Part shown: piece after piece, positions 37,085 through 45,948 of the stretch | Numbering within the stretch: the first letter of the stretch is position 1 | Layout: every line of letters starts with the position of its first letter | Assembly (NCBI GenBank): GCA_012735505.1 | Contig: JAAYHE010000021.1 | Location: forward strand, 1 to 64,000 | Direction of reading: 5' to 3' | DNA length: 64,000 nt | DNA from: Bacillota bacterium | GTDB taxonomy: Bacteria; Bacillota; UBA994; UBA5500 | Notes under the pieces: model-generated | Told to the model about the DNA's origin: nothing | Database searches by the model: none | Seen by the model: only the letters and a program-made list of their open reading frames with translations | Translations under genes and position numbers: made by a program

Positions 37085-37149
37085 GTCCTAGGTATATAAC
37101 CTACTCTGTATATAATATATAGAAGGGAGAGTAGGTAGGAGGGAACGCC

Positions 37150-37503
37150 ATGCGGCGAAATTTTGCTTGGAATGTCCTAGTCAATGCGGCAGCACTTTAC
37201 GTGATCGCGCGTTACTTGGTGCCCGGAGTATACTACAGCAGTGAATTTGTCATTGCTCTGGCCGCCTTGGTGCTAGGAGTAATTAATGCCCTAATCAGAC
37301 CCATCTTTGTCATCCTATTGCTGCCGTTTACAGTCATTACCCTAGGCTTGTTCACTTTCGTAGTGAATGGCTTGATGCTCAAGTTTACTACCTGGATAGT
37401 GCCGGGCTTTTACATCCGCGGTTTTTGGACGACGGTTTGGGTATCGATGCTGATGAGTTTATTTGGAACACTAGTGAATAGTTTGGTTGGAAAACGAGAT
37501 TAA
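37150..37503 (+). CDS. YvlD-like membrane protein (phage holin family 4 superfamily)
   Basis: The 117-residue protein has four hydrophobic segments and the family pattern (NVLVNAAALYVIARYLVPGVYY, VLGVINALIRPIFVILLLPFTVITLGLFTFVVNGLMLKFT, FWTTVWVSMLMSLFGTLVNSLV). Although named for holins, chromosomal members such as YvlD of the yvlABCD operon are not phage genes and belong to envelope-stress regulons. The partner SHOCT-like and DUF2089 genes fit that reading. A TATAAT-like box at about 37120 could give an extra promoter. Confidence 0.88.
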   Translation: MRRNFAWNVLVNAAALYVIARYLVPGVYYSSEFVIALAALVLGVINALIRPIFVILLLPFTVITLGLFTFVVNGLMLKFTTWIVPGFYIRGFWTTVWVSMLMSLFGTLVNSLVGKRD

Positions 37504-37540
37504 AAAAAAGAGGCTGTTTACAAACAGCCCCTTTTTTTAT
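37503..37540. terminator. Strong terminator after the YvlD-like gene
   Basis: GGCTGTTT-AC-AAACAGCC (37512-37529) is flanked by A runs and T runs that extend the stem; it can act in either direction. Confidence 0.93.
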
Positions 37541-37580
37541 TTATTTATATTGCGGGAAGCTAAATATTTTATTAGAATAC

Positions 37581-37609
37581 TTGACGGATACCGTACAATC
37601 TTCTACAAT
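37581..37609 (+). promoter_or_regulatory. Promoter of the AbrB/ABC exporter operon
   Basis: TTGACG (37581-37586), a 17-nt spacer and TACAAT (37604-37609) form a good vegetative promoter. Confidence 0.8.
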
Positions 37610-37628
37610 GAAGCTGAATCAGACATTT

Positions 37629-37659
37629 CATACTTTTCATGTGAAAACTACTTTGTATG
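37629..37659. promoter_or_regulatory. Nested palindrome in the AbrB-gene leader
   Basis: TTTTCA-TG-TGAAAA (37634-37647) is enclosed by CATAC (37629-37633) and GTATG (37655-37659). It lies just downstream of the promoter and could be the binding site of the AbrB-like protein encoded next. Confidence 0.5.
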
Positions 37660-37737
37660 ATTATGGAAGGAGGGATGCAGGAAACTGCCCTGTGGGGCCG
37701 TTGTTTTCTGCTGATCTGCCTAAAAAGGGGGAAAAAA

Positions 37738-38010
37738 ATGAGCAAATTGCTTAGGAGTAAATTCCTCGGGGCTACTACAGTAGGAGAGCGTGGTCAAATA
37801 GTCATCCCGGCCGCTGCGCGAAAAGCTCTTGGCATAGAAAATGGTGACAAGCTGCTTGTGTTTGGTCGGCGTCATCGAGAAGGGCTTCTCCTGATCAAGG
37901 CAGAGGTTGTCAACAAGTTGGTTAGCGACGCCTGGTCAGAAGCTAACCAATTGGAAAAGCTTTTGGTGGCGGCGCAGACAGCAGAGGAAGAGGGACAAAA
38001 AGATGAGTAA
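37738..38010 (+). CDS. AbrB/SpoVT-type DNA-binding regulator
   Basis: The 90-residue protein has a swapped-hairpin AbrB domain near its N-terminus (ATTVGERGQIVIPAAARKALGIENGDKLLVFGRR), which binds DNA as a dimer or tetramer. The C-terminal 40 residues are helical. ATG 37738 behind AAGGGGG is preferred; an in-frame ATG at 37675 sits right against a GGAAGGAGGG run and would add 21 residues. It is 26 nt before the ABC exporter genes and probably controls them, in the manner of transition-state regulators that repress transporters. Confidence 0.88.
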   Translation: MSKLLRSKFLGATTVGERGQIVIPAAARKALGIENGDKLLVFGRRHREGLLLIKAEVVNKLVSDAWSEANQLEKLLVAAQTAEEEGQKDE

Positions 38011-38036
38011 ATAACCCCTGGGAAAGGAGAGGGACA

Positions 38037-39812
38037 ATGAAAGAAGTCTCGCGCTTATTTCGCTATGTCCTAAGGTATTGGCCAAGAGTGCTTCTTGCCC
38101 TCATCTTGATGTTTATGGGTACTGCGTTGACAATGCTACAACCCAAGATCATCCAATGGACTTTCGACTCGGTCTATGAGGAAGGCAAATGGCATCTGTT
38201 GGTCTGGATGGCTTTGGCTACCATTGGTGCGACAGTGTTGCAGGGTATAGTCAACTATGTAGAGCGGATTACAATGGAATGGGTAGGCCAAAGAACTATC
38301 TATGATTTGCGCAACCGCATCTATAACCATCTACAGAGTTTGTCTTTTAGCTTTTACGATACAGCCCAAACAGGTGAGTTAATGTCGCGAGCTACGGCCG
38401 ACGTGGAGCAGCTGCGCCGTTTTGTCACCTTCGGCGTTATGCGGTTGGTGGGCAACTTCGTTACTTTTGTCTTTGTGCTTTTCACCCTTCTCGCCATGGA
38501 TTGGAAATTAACCCTGCTATCATTGGGTACAATGCCTTTGCTAGGTTGGGCAGTGGCAGCCTTTAATACTCGTGTAAGGCCGCGTTACCGTTTGATCCAG
38601 GAAGAAATGGCGAAATTAACGACCACTCTGCAGGAAAATATTTCTGGAGTTCGCGTTGTGCGTGCTTATGCACAGGAAGAACGGGAAATCGAAAAGTTCC
38701 GCGAGAGAAACTGGAGCTACCTGGAGGAGAACATTACCACAGTTAGACTTTGGGCATTCTATTTTCCGTTAATGACATTCATAACTGGTTTTGGTACAAC
38801 CCTAATTCTCTGGTATGGTGGTCGCCAGGTTATTCTCGGGGCGCTTACTCTCGGACAGATGATCGCTTTCAACTCCCTGTTAGGGCGTTTGATCAGGCCG
38901 GTACGTATGCTAGGCTGGTTGGTTAACATGTATAGCCAAGCTTCAGCAGCAGCCCAGCGTGTCTTTGAGATCTTAGATACCCAGCCTGAGGTAAAAGACA
39001 AACCAGGTGCTATCGAGCTACCGCCTATTCAGGGCAATGTGCATTTCGACAATGTTTCCTTTGCTTACGACGGGGTTAATCTCGTACTCCATGATATTAA
39101 TATTGAAGCTAAACAGGGGCAGCGTATTGCCATCTTAGGAGGCACAGGCTCGGGTAAGAGTACCTTGATCAACCTGCTGCCGCGCTTTTATGACGTGACT
39201 AAAGGCGCAGTCAAAATTGACGGCATCGACGTGCGAGATGTGACCTTAGAGTCCTTGCGTCGACAGATAGGGATTGTGCTACAGGAGACCTTCCTGTTCT
39301 CAGCTACTATACGCGAAAACATTGCTTATGGACGTCTGAACGCTTCTAACGAGGAAGTTATTGCGGCAGCCAAGGCAGCACGCATTCATGATTTTATCAT
39401 CAGTCTTCCTAACGGCTACGACACTGTGGTAGGCGAACGCGGTGTAGGTCTATCTGGTGGTCAGAAGCAAAGGATAGCTATTGCTCGGGCTTTGCTGCTT
39501 GATCCGCGCATTTTGATTCTAGATGACTCCTTGTCTGCAGTTGATACCGAGACCGAATACTTAATTCAGCAGGCCTTAGAGGAACTCATGAAAAATCGTA
39601 CATCCTTTGTTATTGCGCAACGACTATCTACTGTTAAGAACGCAGATCAAATTATCATCCTAGATAATGGTCGCATAGTAGAGAGAGGCACCCATGAGAC
39701 CCTCTTAGCTGCAGGCGGGATTTATAAAGAAATCTATGACTTGCAGTTCCGCAAACAAGAGGAGACTAACGGTCTTTTGGAGCAAGTGTCTACAGAAGGG
39801 GGCGATAGCTGA
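38037..39812 (+). CDS. ABC exporter half-transporter with degenerate ATP site
   Basis: The 591-residue protein has six membrane segments in an ABC type I exporter domain and a C-terminal ATPase. Walker A is GGTGSGKST and the signature LSGGQKQR is canonical, but Walker B ends ILILDD instead of DE, and the H-switch reads IAQRLST instead of IAHRLST. Both changes mark the non-catalytic partner of a heterodimeric exporter such as BmrC or TM287. Its canonical LSGGQ would complete the active site with the partner encoded next. The stop overlaps the next start (TGATG). Substrate (drug, lipid or peptide) is unknown. Confidence 0.93.
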   Translation: MKEVSRLFRYVLRYWPRVLLALILMFMGTALTMLQPKIIQWTFDSVYEEGKWHLLVWMALATIGATVLQGIVNYVERITMEWVGQRTIYDLRNRIYNHLQSLSFSFYDTAQTGELMSRATADVEQLRRFVTFGVMRLVGNFVTFVFVLFTLLAMDWKLTLLSLGTMPLLGWAVAAFNTRVRPRYRLIQEEMAKLTTTLQENISGVRVVRAYAQEEREIEKFRERNWSYLEENITTVRLWAFYFPLMTFITGFGTTLILWYGGRQVILGALTLGQMIAFNSLLGRLIRPVRMLGWLVNMYSQASAAAQRVFEILDTQPEVKDKPGAIELPPIQGNVHFDNVSFAYDGVNLVLHDINIEAKQGQRIAILGGTGSGKSTLINLLPRFYDVTKGAVKIDGIDVRDVTLESLRRQIGIVLQETFLFSATIRENIAYGRLNASNEEVIAAAKAARIHDFIISLPNGYDTVVGERGVGLSGGQKQRIAIARALLLDPRILILDDSLSAVDTETEYLIQQALEELMKNRTSFVIAQRLSTVKNADQIIILDNGRIVERGTHETLLAAGGIYKEIYDLQFRKQEETNGLLEQVSTEGGDS

Positions 39813-41611
39813 TGCGTGGTGGAGGAGGTCGTGGCAGGTTTGATGAAGAAGCTCTAGACGTAAAGGTGGATGTGCAGGTTGTTAAGCGCATAACGCCTTA
39901 TATTCGGCCTTATGTACCCCATCTGCTGGCCGGAATGTTCTTCATGCTGGCTGTTTCAGTCACCGGGTTGATTCAGCCCTTGTTGATGCGTAGAGCTATC
40001 GATACCTATATAACTCAAAACAAAGATATAGCTGGTTTAACTCGGATTTCCTTAGTTTACTTAGCTGTATATGTTCTCAATTGGTTATGTACTTATTGGC
40101 AAACCTATTTTGTCTCATGGGCAGGGCAGAATATAATCTTTAACATCAGGCAAAACCTGTTTGAGCATCTGCAGAAACTATCATTCAACTTTTATGATCG
40201 GATCGAAGTTGGGCGCATCATGTCACGAGTGACCAATGATGTCAACGCCTTAAGCGAGCTAGTTTCGTCGGGTATTCTGAATGTAATCAACGACGTATTC
40301 AGGCTGGTGGGTATTATTGGCATTATGTTGTCGCTGAATTGGCGTTTGGCCTTACTCACTTTTACCACTCTGCCCTTCTTGGTGCTTTTAGCAACCAAGT
40401 TCCGTTGGCGGATGCGGCGGGCTTACCATGAGGTGCGTCGCAAGATAGCTACAGTTAACGCCAATCTGCAAGAAAGTATTAGCGGCATCCGCGTGGTGCA
40501 ATCCTTTACACGTGAAGATACTAACGCCGCTCGATTCGATGCCACCAATGCCGAAAACATGCAGGCCAATATGCAGGCAGCCCAGCTGCACTCTATGTTT
40601 GGTCCACTCGTAGACTTAGTCGGGGTTGTCGGCGTAGCAATGGTCTTGTGGTATGGTGGAAATTTAGTGCGGACTGGTATTTTGACTGTAGGTACGGTTT
40701 ACGCCTTCATCAATTATGTCAACCAGTTCTACATGCCAATTCGCGATCTGGCTCAGGTATACAATACCTGGCAATCGGCTACCGTCTCGATTGACCGGAT
40801 TTTTGAAGTGCTAGAAACCGAACCCGAGGTGCAAGATGCTCCTGGCGCTTACGAGTTGCCACCCATCGACGGACGTGTCGTGTTTGACGACGTGACCTTT
40901 GGCTATTACCCAGAGCGACCGATCTTGCATGACATCAATCTTATTGCTGAGCCTGGTCAGACCATTGCTTTGGTCGGGCCGACTGGTGCTGGCAAGAGCT
41001 CGATTATTAACCTCTTATCGCGTTTCTACGATCCGCAAGAAGGCAGCATCACCATCGATGGACACGATTTGCGGGATGTTAAGCTTAAATCTCTCCATGA
41101 TCAGATGGGCATTGTCTTGCAGGATACTTTCCTGTTTTCGGGTACCATCCGCGATAATATTTGCTACGGCAGGCCTGATGCGACGGATGAAGAGATTTAC
41201 GCTGCGGCGCGGGCGGTTAACGCACACGAATTTATTATGCGTTTGCCCGATGGCTATAACACAGAGGTACACGAGCGAGGTGCGCGCCTGTCTATCGGGC
41301 AGCGGCAGCTAATCTCTTTTGCTCGCGCTCTAATTTGCGATCCCAGAATACTCATCCTCGACGAAGCAACCTCGAGTGTCGATGCTTATACTGAAGTCAT
41401 TATTCAGCAGGCCTTAGATCGCTTGCTAGAGGGGCGCACAGCCTTTGTGATTGCTCACCGCCTGTCTACCATTCGCAACGCAGACAAGATCATAGTTATT
41501 GATCAAGGACGGATTGTAGAACAAGGCACCCATGAAGAGCTATTAGAAAAGCCAGATGGTCTGTATAGGTTGCTCTACGAAATGCAGTATAAACACCAGG
41601 AGATCGCTTAA
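39812..41611 (+). CDS. ABC exporter half-transporter with catalytic ATP site
   Basis: The 599-residue partner has a longer polar N-terminus, six membrane segments and an ATPase with Walker A GPTGAGKSS, Walker B ILILDEATSSVD and H-switch IAHRLST, all catalytically competent. Its signature, however, is LSIGQ rather than LSGGQ. The two degenerate positions in the pair therefore fall in the same composite site, exactly as expected for a BmrCD/TM287-288-type heterodimer. It is cotranslated with the preceding gene; a terminator follows at 41645. Confidence 0.94.
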   Translation: MRGGGGRGRFDEEALDVKVDVQVVKRITPYIRPYVPHLLAGMFFMLAVSVTGLIQPLLMRRAIDTYITQNKDIAGLTRISLVYLAVYVLNWLCTYWQTYFVSWAGQNIIFNIRQNLFEHLQKLSFNFYDRIEVGRIMSRVTNDVNALSELVSSGILNVINDVFRLVGIIGIMLSLNWRLALLTFTTLPFLVLLATKFRWRMRRAYHEVRRKIATVNANLQESISGIRVVQSFTREDTNAARFDATNAENMQANMQAAQLHSMFGPLVDLVGVVGVAMVLWYGGNLVRTGILTVGTVYAFINYVNQFYMPIRDLAQVYNTWQSATVSIDRIFEVLETEPEVQDAPGAYELPPIDGRVVFDDVTFGYYPERPILHDINLIAEPGQTIALVGPTGAGKSSIINLLSRFYDPQEGSITIDGHDLRDVKLKSLHDQMGIVLQDTFLFSGTIRDNICYGRPDATDEEIYAAARAVNAHEFIMRLPDGYNTEVHERGARLSIGQRQLISFARALICDPRILILDEATSSVDAYTEVIIQQALDRLLEGRTAFVIAHRLSTIRNADKIIVIDQGRIVEQGTHEELLEKPDGLYRLLYEMQYKHQEIA

Positions 41612-41644
41612 GATCGCTTAATCTTCAAAACTTTAGCCTGCAAC

Positions 41645-41675
41645 AGAGCCGCAATAGGCGGCTCTTGTTTGCTTT
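41645..41675 (+). terminator. Terminator of the ABC exporter operon
   Basis: AGAGCCGC-AATAG-GCGGCTCT (41645-41665) is followed by TGTTTGCTTT. Confidence 0.85.
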
Positions 41676-41773
41676 CTAGGGCTATAACCCTATTTTACCT
41701 GCCGGAAAAGCAGGAAAAGATGCCTTGCTTAGAGAAAAGCAGATAGTGCAAAAGGTCTGTAGGAGGCGTTGTA

Positions 41774-42580
41774 TTGATACGTTTGGTTGCTATCGACATA
41801 GACGATACATTATTGCTACCTGACCGGACTATCTCGTCCAGAGTGGGCCGGGCTATCAGGGCTGTGCGTGACCTAGGTTGCCTAGTTGTGCTGGCTACCG
41901 GGCGCATGTTCTGTGCTGCCCTACCCTATGCCGTAGATCTGGGATTAAAAGGCCCTTTAATAACCTATCAAGGAGCCTTACTAAAGACGGCCGATCGACA
42001 GCTATTACGTCATTTGGTCATTCCTGCTTCGGTACTCAAGCCATTATTGCAATGGTTAGAATCAGAGCCTGTTCACATTAACCTGTACGTAGAAGACCAA
42101 CTGTATGTGGCAGAAATGAACGATGTAGCGCGGCGTTATGCAGCTCATTCTCGCATCGAGGTGAAAGAAGTCGGCTGCCTAAGCCGTCTGCCTGTAGAGG
42201 CGGCTACTAAGGTGGTCGCCATTGGAGACCCGGTCCTGCTAGCTGGCGATTTGCAGGAACAAGCTAGGGCCAAATTTGGGCGAACTCTAGCCATCAATCG
42301 TTCCTATCCCCATTTCTTAGAGTTTGGACACCAGCAAGCTACTAAATCGCAGGCATTAGCCTGGTTAGGAGAAACATTTGATATAGAACCGGCTGCTATG
42401 CTGGCTATCGGAGACGCAGAGAATGACATTGATATGCTGCAGTTTGCCGGTATCGGCATAGCGATGGGTAACGCCTCCCCAGTCGTGCAGGCCGTCGCCG
42501 ATTATATTGCGCCGAGTAATACGGAAGATGGCGTAGCCATCGCCCTAGAAAAATACTTCAATTTGGTTAGCCGAGGGTAG
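41774..42580 (+). CDS. Cof-type HAD-superfamily phosphatase
   Basis: The 268-residue protein has HAD motif I AIDIDDTLL, motif II in VVLATGRM, a C2-type cap domain, and the motif III/IV region AIGDAENDIDMLQFAGIGIAMGNA. Cof-type enzymes dephosphorylate small molecules such as sugar phosphates or flavin precursors; the substrate is not predictable. The start is TTG 41774 behind TAGGAGGCG. A second member of the family lies at 52344-53135. It is followed after 16 nt by the M1-like protein gene. Confidence 0.92.
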   Translation: MIRLVAIDIDDTLLLPDRTISSRVGRAIRAVRDLGCLVVLATGRMFCAALPYAVDLGLKGPLITYQGALLKTADRQLLRHLVIPASVLKPLLQWLESEPVHINLYVEDQLYVAEMNDVARRYAAHSRIEVKEVGCLSRLPVEAATKVVAIGDPVLLAGDLQEQARAKFGRTLAINRSYPHFLEFGHQQATKSQALAWLGETFDIEPAAMLAIGDAENDIDMLQFAGIGIAMGNASPVVQAVADYIAPSNTEDGVAIALEKYFNLVSRG

Positions 42581-42596
42581 AAAGGGGTATTAACAA

Positions 42597-44642
42597 GTGA
42601 AGCGTTTCGATTGGCGCGTCCTAGGCCGTTTCGTGCTCGTAGCTATAGCACTGGTAATCATCCTAGGTGGTGTTGCATTGTGGTTTATGAACCGAAGCTT
42701 GGACTGGACTACGTATAGCACTGAGGCCCGTGTCAAACTACAGGAGCAGGAGTTGGCTGTCGAAGCAGTTATTGAGTTTCGTAAACCGCGGGGGCCTTTC
42801 GTCGGTATGCTTTTAAACCCTGGGTTGCAGGTGGAAGAAGTGGTGGCCGGCGGAAAAAGCTTACAGCATCACCGCTTTGCATCTCTAGTCTTAGTAAGGT
42901 CCCGCGACCTAGCCGATGACGAGCTTATTCAGATGACGGTGAAAGCTGCAGGGAAACCGATAAATCCAAAAGCTGAAGCCCAACCTTTAGTTTCGGCCTA
43001 CGAGGGAAACTGGATAATTACTCCTGACGCTCTTTGGCTGCCCCGTAACGGGGAGGGTGATGGCCGTTTGGAAGTAGAGGTAGTGGTCGATTCCAGTAAG
43101 ACTGTTATTTTGTCGGGGAGAAACTTGAGCCAAGGGCAACAAGATGGGCTGCAATACAGTAAGTGGTTGGTGCCGGCCAAGTATCCGGTTCTGCTAGCAG
43201 CCGATCTGGAAGCTATCGGCGAAGTTAGCAATATCTCAGTTTATGTTGATGCTGCTCAAATAGATGAGACCCAGCAGCTCACCTTAACTAGTTTGTTAGA
43301 GCAGAGCTTGGAATTTATAGGTAGCACCGCTGTCAGCACTACTGAGAACAGCTTGGTGGTTTGGGACGGTCCCATCCATGGCAGTTGGGGCAACTTAGAT
43401 GTTATTAGCTCCCATGATGCTACCGAGGCAGTTAGCCTGATGCGCCGTCTCGGTCTCAGCCAATGGAGTCCTTATTTTGCGCCTGGCCAACAGCGTAACT
43501 GGATGGCCGATAGCCTAGTTGCCTATTTGGCCCTGTTGCATCAGGAGCAGGTCGGTGAGTTAGATTCTCGCGCCGTGCTCGGGCAGCTATCAAATCAGTT
43601 CTATTTAGCAACCGAGAAAGGCTTTAAGTCTAAAATGAAGGACTTGGGTAATATGCCGGAAGCTGATTATGAGGCAGCAGGCTTACCCCGTGCCATATTT
43701 TTCTGGCGGCGGCTGCACGCAGAAATGGGAGATCAGGCTTGGGAACAGTTGCTAGTCACTATTCAGCAGGGCGGTACCATCAGCGCAGATAATTTGCCTG
43801 ATTTGGTGGCAGCAGTCTCTGATCGTGAAGTTGGGGCCATTTGTGAACAATGGTTAAAGCAATCGCGGAACCCTGCCTTTTCTCTAGAAGCTAATAGACT
43901 GATCGAACGCGACGGGCAAAAGATATTGGAGGTTGTTGTTTTCCAGAAGCGACCCTTGTCCAGGGGTTCGATTGTGGTGAGGGTTTTTGGTGAAAATGGC
44001 GAAGTGGCCGAAGAACGCTTACATGTGGATGTAATGAGCGCCAAGGCTCAAATCCCAGTAGATTTTACACCTGTTGCCATTGCCTTAGATCCAGACAACG
44101 AATGGCCTAATGCTCGCGGTACCCATCGGCAGCTCACTTTAGGAGCTGTGCATGCTCGCGAAGATGTAAGGGTAGTATTTGCCGAAGGTGAAGATTACTC
44201 GGAAGAACAAAGAGCCCAGGCTCGGCGCAGTGCCGAAGCTCTAGTGCTGCATTTGCGTAACAAAGGGGTTTCAGCCGTAGGTAGTAGTGACCAAAAGACC
44301 GACTGGAACAAACTCAAAAAGACTAACATCGTCTTCTTGCAGCCCGACGCACAATCTCACTCGGCAGTGCCCGAGGCGGAATGGGCTAGTGCAATAGAAG
44401 AAGTAGATCAGACTAACGCAGAACTGGCAGCTGCCGCCTTCAATCATCCCGACACAGCGGGGCTCGGTTTCTGGGTATTCCGTGGGAAACTACCTGAGAC
44501 AGAAGCTGATTGGGAACGAGTGGTAGGAGTAGAAGAACAGGTTGTTGCTTTTGCTGATGACTTTGTTCCCTTAGATACCTGGAGTGATCCAGATGCTTGG
44601 CTAGCACCTAGAATCCTTTATACAACTGAAATACGCAAGTAA
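42597..44642 (+). CDS. Membrane-anchored M1-peptidase-like protein lacking the catalytic motif
   Basis: The 681-residue protein has an N-terminal membrane anchor (FVLVAIALVIILGGVALWFM) and a large extracytoplasmic part. The order of segments recalls M1 aminopeptidases: a beta N-domain (VEAVIEFRKPRGPFVGMLLN), a helical middle (QRNWMADSLVAYLALLHQE, where M1 enzymes have LWLNEGFATYLE), IFFWRRLHAEMGDQAWEQLL, and a VDFTPVAIALDPD-like beta end. No HExxH zinc motif or downstream glutamate is present, so it should be catalytically inactive as a peptidase. The C-terminal 150 residues (VRVVFAEGEDYSEEQRAQAR...) are an extra domain. GTG 42597 follows AAAGGGGT. Function unknown; a substrate-binding pseudoenzyme is one possibility. 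Confidence 0.65.
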   Translation: MKRFDWRVLGRFVLVAIALVIILGGVALWFMNRSLDWTTYSTEARVKLQEQELAVEAVIEFRKPRGPFVGMLLNPGLQVEEVVAGGKSLQHHRFASLVLVRSRDLADDELIQMTVKAAGKPINPKAEAQPLVSAYEGNWIITPDALWLPRNGEGDGRLEVEVVVDSSKTVILSGRNLSQGQQDGLQYSKWLVPAKYPVLLAADLEAIGEVSNISVYVDAAQIDETQQLTLTSLLEQSLEFIGSTAVSTTENSLVVWDGPIHGSWGNLDVISSHDATEAVSLMRRLGLSQWSPYFAPGQQRNWMADSLVAYLALLHQEQVGELDSRAVLGQLSNQFYLATEKGFKSKMKDLGNMPEADYEAAGLPRAIFFWRRLHAEMGDQAWEQLLVTIQQGGTISADNLPDLVAAVSDREVGAICEQWLKQSRNPAFSLEANRLIERDGQKILEVVVFQKRPLSRGSIVVRVFGENGEVAEERLHVDVMSAKAQIPVDFTPVAIALDPDNEWPNARGTHRQLTLGAVHAREDVRVVFAEGEDYSEEQRAQARRSAEALVLHLRNKGVSAVGSSDQKTDWNKLKKTNIVFLQPDAQSHSAVPEAEWASAIEEVDQTNAELAAAAFNHPDTAGLGFWVFRGKLPETEADWERVVGVEEQVVAFADDFVPLDTWSDPDAWLAPRILYTTEIRK

Positions 44643-44650
44643 GCATTGGA

Positions 44651-44678
44651 AGCTGGGTAGCACCCAGCTTTTTTTTTA
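44651..44678 (+). terminator. Terminator after the M1-like gene
   Basis: AAGCTGGGT-AGC-ACCCAGCTT (44651-44671) runs straight into an eight-T tract. Confidence 0.95.
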
Positions 44679-44698
44679 CCCTTAAATAGGCAGTGCCC

Positions 44699-44727
44699 TT
44701 GTAGGCTATGGTATTCTTACATATAAG
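44699..44727 (+). promoter_or_regulatory. Putative promoter of the DAHP synthase gene
   Basis: TTGTAG (44699-44704), a 17-nt spacer and TATAAG (44722-44727) lie 72 nt before the start codon. No attenuator or T-box was recognised in the leader. Confidence 0.55.
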
Positions 44728-44799
44728 GTGGGTTTAGTTCTACCTCTTACATTAGCTGGCAAAGATGTATGCCGGACCGGAAACGGAGGCATTTGCGTT

Positions 44800-45813
44800 A
44801 TGATAGTCGTTATGGTCCAGACAGCTACTAAAGCTCAGATAAGCATGGTTGAGAGCCGCATGCTGAGTTTAGGTATGCAGGTGCAGCATAGCTTTAGTGG
44901 GGAGCAACATCTCCTCATAGGCAGTGACGGTTCTCCGACACTAGGGCAATCCTTGGAAGCTATGCCTGGCGTCGAGCGGGTGCTGTGGGTGCGCCAACCC
45001 TATAAGCTGGTCAGTCGCCCTGTGCATCCCGAGGGAACTGTCGTTTGGGCGGCAGGGCGCCCCATTGGAGGGAAGGCCCTGACGATTATTGCCGGACCTT
45101 GCTCTGTTGAAAACGAAGCACAAATAAGAGAGGCAGCGCGTATTGTGCAGGGAGCCGGTGGGAATTTTCTGCGGGCAGGCGCCTATAAACCTCGCTCTTC
45201 GCCTTATAGTTGGCAAGGGCTAGGCGAGCAGGGCTTAGCACTGTTGCAGGCAGTAAAACAAGACACCGGACTAGGCATCGTTACAGAAGTTCTAGATCCG
45301 CGGCAGATAGAAAAGGTGAGTGCTGTAGCAGATATCTTACAGGTGGGAGCTCGAAATATGCACAATTACGAGCTATTGAAAGCATTAGGCCAGGTGGAGT
45401 TGCCTGTCTTGCTGAAGCGGGGGTTAGCAGCTACGGTGGAAGAATGGTTGTTGGCGGCAGAATACTTAATAACTGCGGGCAACCCTAATGTCATTTTGTG
45501 CGAACGAGGTATCCGCACCTTTGAGACCTATACGCGCAATACCTTAGATTTGGCCGCAGTAGCTGCTGTGAAAAATTTAAGCCACCTGCCAGTGCTCGTT
45601 GATCCGAGCCATGGTACTGGCAAGTGGCAACTTATTACTCCCCTTAGCCGGGCAGCCATCGCCGTCGGCGCTGATGGCCTCTTGATCGAGATGCACCCCC
45701 AACCGGAGCAGGCACTCTCGGATGGCGAACAATCCCTCGCCCCCGATAAATATCTGGCTCTGCTGGAGGAGCTAAAACACATCGCTGCCGCGGTTGGGCG
45801 CGAATTACCCTAA
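44800..45813 (+). CDS. aroF: 3-deoxy-7-phosphoheptulonate (DAHP) synthase
   Basis: This enzyme condenses phosphoenolpyruvate and erythrose 4-phosphate in the first step of the shikimate pathway. The 337-residue protein is of the AroA-beta (KDO8P-synthase-like) type: an N-terminal ferredoxin-like regulatory domain of about 70 residues (VVMVQTATKAQISMVESRMLSLG), then the barrel with IAGPCSVENEAQI, FLRAGAYKPRSSPYSWQGLG, VGARNMHNYELLKAL, LLKRG, ILCERGIRTFETYTRNTLDL and VDPSHGTGKW. ATG 44800 is placed behind ACGGAGGC. It is a single gene, not accompanied by other shikimate genes here. Confidence 0.96.
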   Translation: MIVVMVQTATKAQISMVESRMLSLGMQVQHSFSGEQHLLIGSDGSPTLGQSLEAMPGVERVLWVRQPYKLVSRPVHPEGTVVWAAGRPIGGKALTIIAGPCSVENEAQIREAARIVQGAGGNFLRAGAYKPRSSPYSWQGLGEQGLALLQAVKQDTGLGIVTEVLDPRQIEKVSAVADILQVGARNMHNYELLKALGQVELPVLLKRGLAATVEEWLLAAEYLITAGNPNVILCERGIRTFETYTRNTLDLAAVAAVKNLSHLPVLVDPSHGTGKWQLITPLSRAAIAVGADGLLIEMHPQPEQALSDGEQSLAPDKYLALLEELKHIAAAVGRELP

Positions 45814-45829
45814 TCGATAACAACCCCAC

Positions 45830-45935
45830 AGGCCTGGGACAACTGTTCCCCGGTCGGCCTGCGGCCTCCCGGGCGGGCGTGTTTCAAAATGCTTCGCCCA
45901 AAGGTCGGTTCATTTTTCAAGATGCCCCTACCGTA
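45830..45935 (-). repeat. GC-rich modular repeat (family R2/R3), inverted copy at 45.8 kb
   Basis: Its reverse complement matches 10331-10436 block by block: GTAGGGGCATCTTGAAAAATG-like start, GCATTTTGAAACACGCCCGC, CCGGGAGG, and GGCCGACCGGGGAACAGTTG end. Confidence 0.82.
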
Positions 45936-45948
45936 GTGCTAACATGGA

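Noticed and set aside
37150-37503. Phage holin annotation suggesting a prophage
   Set aside because: YvlD-type chromosomal protein in a stress cluster; no phage genes nearby.
37675-37737. Possible upstream start or leader peptide for the AbrB gene
   Set aside because: The ATG at 37675 is in frame but abuts its ribosome-like run; the family alignment begins at 37738.
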